A stretch of DNA of 64,000 nucleotides, from positions 323,190 through 387,189 of the forward strand of contig NZ_FPAG01000003.1 of assembly GCF_900116365.1 (NCBI RefSeq), read 5' to 3'. Positions 62,239 to 64,000 of the stretch are shown in pieces (the first letter of the stretch is position 1; every line of letters begins with the position of its first letter). Both the position numbers and the translations under genes were made by a program. This DNA comes from Zhouia amylolytica. GTDB taxonomy: Bacteria; Bacteroidota; Bacteroidia; Flavobacteriales; Flavobacteriaceae. The notes under the pieces are model-generated. The model worked only from the letters and a program-made list of their open reading frames with translations. It was not told the origin of the DNA and searched no databases.

Positions 62239-63840
62239 ATGAAGAGAGTCGTAATTTATTTAGTCATCACTTTAGGACTGGTCTTAACCTTAAGCATTTT
62301 TTCATGTAAAGGGAAAGAATCATCACCTAAGGAGGAGGTAAAAAACAGGCAATTACCAAATATCATATATGTCCTTGCCGACGATTTGGGGTATGGCGAT
62401 ATTCAAGCCTTTAATTCAGAAGGGAAAATAAAAACTCCTCATCTTAACAGATTGGCAGAGGAGGGAATGCGATTCACGGATGCACATACTTCTTCTGCAG
62501 TTTGTACCCCAACAAGGTATGGTATTTTAACCGGGAGATACAATTGGAGAAGTCCCCTGAAAAATGGAGTTTTAACCGGAACCTCCGAAGCACTGATTCC
62601 TAACGACAGGGAGACTGTAGCCTCTTTATTAAAGCGTAACGGGTATCATACGGCCTATATTGGTAAATGGCATTTAGGATGGAACTGGGCGAAAAAAGAT
62701 GCTGTGAAGGGGCTCGGACCAGGGTGGAATGATACCGATTATGAAAATATAGATTTTGAAGCTCCCATTACCAATTCACCAAACGATCTCGGTTTTAATT
62801 ATGCTTATGGGCATTCAGGTTCTCTGGATATGGCACCCTATGTGTATGTAGAAAATGAGAAGGTAACTGCACAGCCAAACAGGGTTACAGTAAACAAAAG
62901 TAAGTACGGATGGTGGAGAAAAGGACCAACCGGAGCAGATTTTGAACACGAGCAGGTGACGCCTCATTTTTTTGAAAAATCATATCAATATATTCAGGAG
63001 CAGGCAAAATCGGAGCAGCCATTCTTTTTATACTTACCATTACCCTCGCCTCATACGCCTGTATTACCAACTGAAGAGTGGCAAGGTAAAAGCGGGATGA
63101 ATCCGTATGCTGATTTTATGATGATGATAGATGATTATATGGGACAACTTGTACAAGTGATCAAAGAGGCTGGAATCGAAAAAAACACCCTTATTGTTTT
63201 TACAAGCGATAATGGATGTTCACCTCAGGCTGATTTTGAGGTGCTGGCTGAATATGGCCACGACCCGAGTTCTATTTACAGAGGTCATAAGGCAGATATT
63301 TATGAAGGAGGGCATAGGGTACCATTTATTGTAAAATGGCCTGCTCTTATTAAAGCTGGATCCGTTTCTGATAAAACCATTTGTACTACTGATTTTATGG
63401 CTACATGTGCGGCGATAGTTGAGGAGAATCTTTTAGATAGTGCGGCTGAAGATAGTTTTTCAATGTTGCCATTGTTGAAAGATTCCAACACAGATGGATA
63501 TAAGCGCGAGGTGACCATTCACCATTCAATTAATGGAAGTTTTGCAATTAGAAAAGGAAAGTGGAAACTCATATTCTGTGCGGGATCCGGTGGATGGAGT
63601 TATCCAAAACCTAACTCAAAGGATATAGACGCATTGCCTGAATTTCAGTTATACGATTTGGAGAAAGATCCTTCAGAGACTACCAACCTGGTAGGTTCTG
63701 AAGCAAAAGTAGTTAATGAATTAAAGTCACTGATGGTTTCAGCCATCGAAAATGGACGAACTACTCCTGGGGTCAATCAGCAAAATGATGCACCTATGAA
63801 TGGAAAAAAATGGAAACAAATTGAAATATTTAACAAGTAA
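62239..63840 (+). CDS. Type I formylglycine-dependent sulfatase (S1 family)
   Basis: This 533-residue lipoprotein (signal TLSIFSC, C23) has the metal-binding ADDLGYGD (47-54) and the formylglycine motif C89-T-P-T-R in SSAVCTPTRYGILTGRYN. Later the metal-site FTSDNGCSPQ and the C-terminal S1 region are present. It removes sulfate esters, probably from sulfated fucose residues given the GH29 neighbours, though the regiospecific subfamily cannot be told by eye. The cysteine must be matured by FGE or anSME, neither seen here. I start at ATG 62239; an upstream in-frame start overlaps the GH29 gene. Confidence 0.92.
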   Translation: MKRVVIYLVITLGLVLTLSIFSCKGKESSPKEEVKNRQLPNIIYVLADDLGYGDIQAFNSEGKIKTPHLNRLAEEGMRFTDAHTSSAVCTPTRYGILTGRYNWRSPLKNGVLTGTSEALIPNDRETVASLLKRNGYHTAYIGKWHLGWNWAKKDAVKGLGPGWNDTDYENIDFEAPITNSPNDLGFNYAYGHSGSLDMAPYVYVENEKVTAQPNRVTVNKSKYGWWRKGPTGADFEHEQVTPHFFEKSYQYIQEQAKSEQPFFLYLPLPSPHTPVLPTEEWQGKSGMNPYADFMMMIDDYMGQLVQVIKEAGIEKNTLIVFTSDNGCSPQADFEVLAEYGHDPSSIYRGHKADIYEGGHRVPFIVKWPALIKAGSVSDKTICTTDFMATCAAIVEENLLDSAAEDSFSMLPLLKDSNTDGYKREVTIHHSINGSFAIRKGKWKLIFCAGSGGWSYPKPNSKDIDALPEFQLYDLEKDPSETTNLVGSEAKVVNELKSLMVSAIENGRTTPGVNQQNDAPMNGKKWKQIEIFNK

Positions 63841-63852
63841 ATATAGCGAACA

Positions 63853-64000
63853 ATGAAATTAATAAGATTTGGAGAGCCTGGAAATGAAAAACCAGGGGTA
63901 ATTGTAGAAGGAAAAAGATTAGACGTTTCAGGTTTTGGTTCGGATTATACTGAACAGTTTTTTGAAACAGATGGTTTGAATCGTTTAAGCAAATGGTTAG
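63853..64000 (+). CDS. Fumarylacetoacetate-hydrolase family protein, 5' part (candidate 2,4-diketo-3-deoxy-L-fuconate hydrolase)
   Basis: The first 49 codons lie in the window; the gene continues past the edge. They read MKLIRFGEPGNEKPGVIVEG, then RLDVSGFGSDY, the opening typical of FAH-family hydrolases in sugar-acid pathways. In this operon it would split 2,4-diketo-3-deoxy-L-fuconate into pyruvate and L-lactate. It follows the sulfatase by 12 bases. Family inferred from the N terminus only. Confidence 0.75.
   Translation, partial: MKLIRFGEPGNEKPGVIVEGKRLDVSGFGSDYTEQFFETDGLNRLSKWL

Overview
The window looks like chromosome from a marine, pigmented member of the Flavobacteriaceae (Bacteroidota). 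Supporting signs are low G+C, Bacteroidota-type -7 promoter elements (TAnnTTTG) in front of several genes, a SusC/SusD pair driven by an ECF sigma/FecR switch, many TlpA-type thiol-disulfide lipoproteins, a zeaxanthin-type carotenoid operon, split transketolase, and a fucose/fucan-degrading locus. I cannot name a species from the sequence alone. No CRISPR array, rRNA, transposase, integrase or prophage gene was seen.

Layout. 1-13 kb holds mixed housekeeping and stress genes: a Dph6-like ATP pyrophosphatase, a cyclophilin-FKBP fusion, a YfiT/DinB protein, 1-Cys peroxiredoxin, a thioredoxin-like protein, GNAT, a CE15-like esterase, ChrA, CsaA-like, RimO and an SRPBCC protein. 13.3-25.2 kb holds a periplasmic chaperone set (SurA-like lipoprotein, parvulin PPIase, MoxR ATPase). 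It is interrupted by an 8.6 kb block (ECF sigma, FecR, STN-SusC, SusD, TlpA/DUF4369) that lies between two 30-bp near-identical direct repeats. 25.4-28.4 kb holds aconitase and a TlpA protein. 28.5-32.9 kb is a minus-strand carotenoid operon (merR-crtI-crtB-crtZ-lycopene cyclase) with a striking inverted repeat over the crtI start. 33.0-33.3 kb has three tRNA genes (Leu-GAG and two Lys-TTT).

33.4-48 kb is core metabolism: shikimate kinase, a phosphoribosyltransferase, a methyltransferase, an S4 protein, an FKBP lipoprotein, an OMP, split transketolase, Tgt, LptG-like, a DMT transporter, AccA, DnaB, a secreted amidotransferase-like protein, and a cysteine-rich lipoprotein with a possible internal thioester domain. 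A CapK-like ligase follows.

49.6 kb to the right edge is a fucose/fucan locus. A divergent AraC regulator faces an operon of a UxaA-family dehydratase, GH29, an SDR dehydrogenase, GH29-PA14, a GH141-like beta-helix protein with a C-terminal PDZ domain, GH29 with F5/8 and chitobiase-C-like modules, GH29, a type I sulfatase, and a fumarylacetoacetate-hydrolase family gene cut by the window end. Together these suggest extracytoplasmic removal of sulfate and alpha-L-fucose from fucose-rich glycans, with the released fucose oxidised through a non-phosphorylating pathway (fuconate, 2-keto-3-deoxyfuconate, 2,4-diketo-3-deoxyfuconate, then pyruvate + lactate). No fucose permease, fucose dehydrogenase, lactonase or locus-specific SusC/D is present inside the window; they may lie beyond the right edge.
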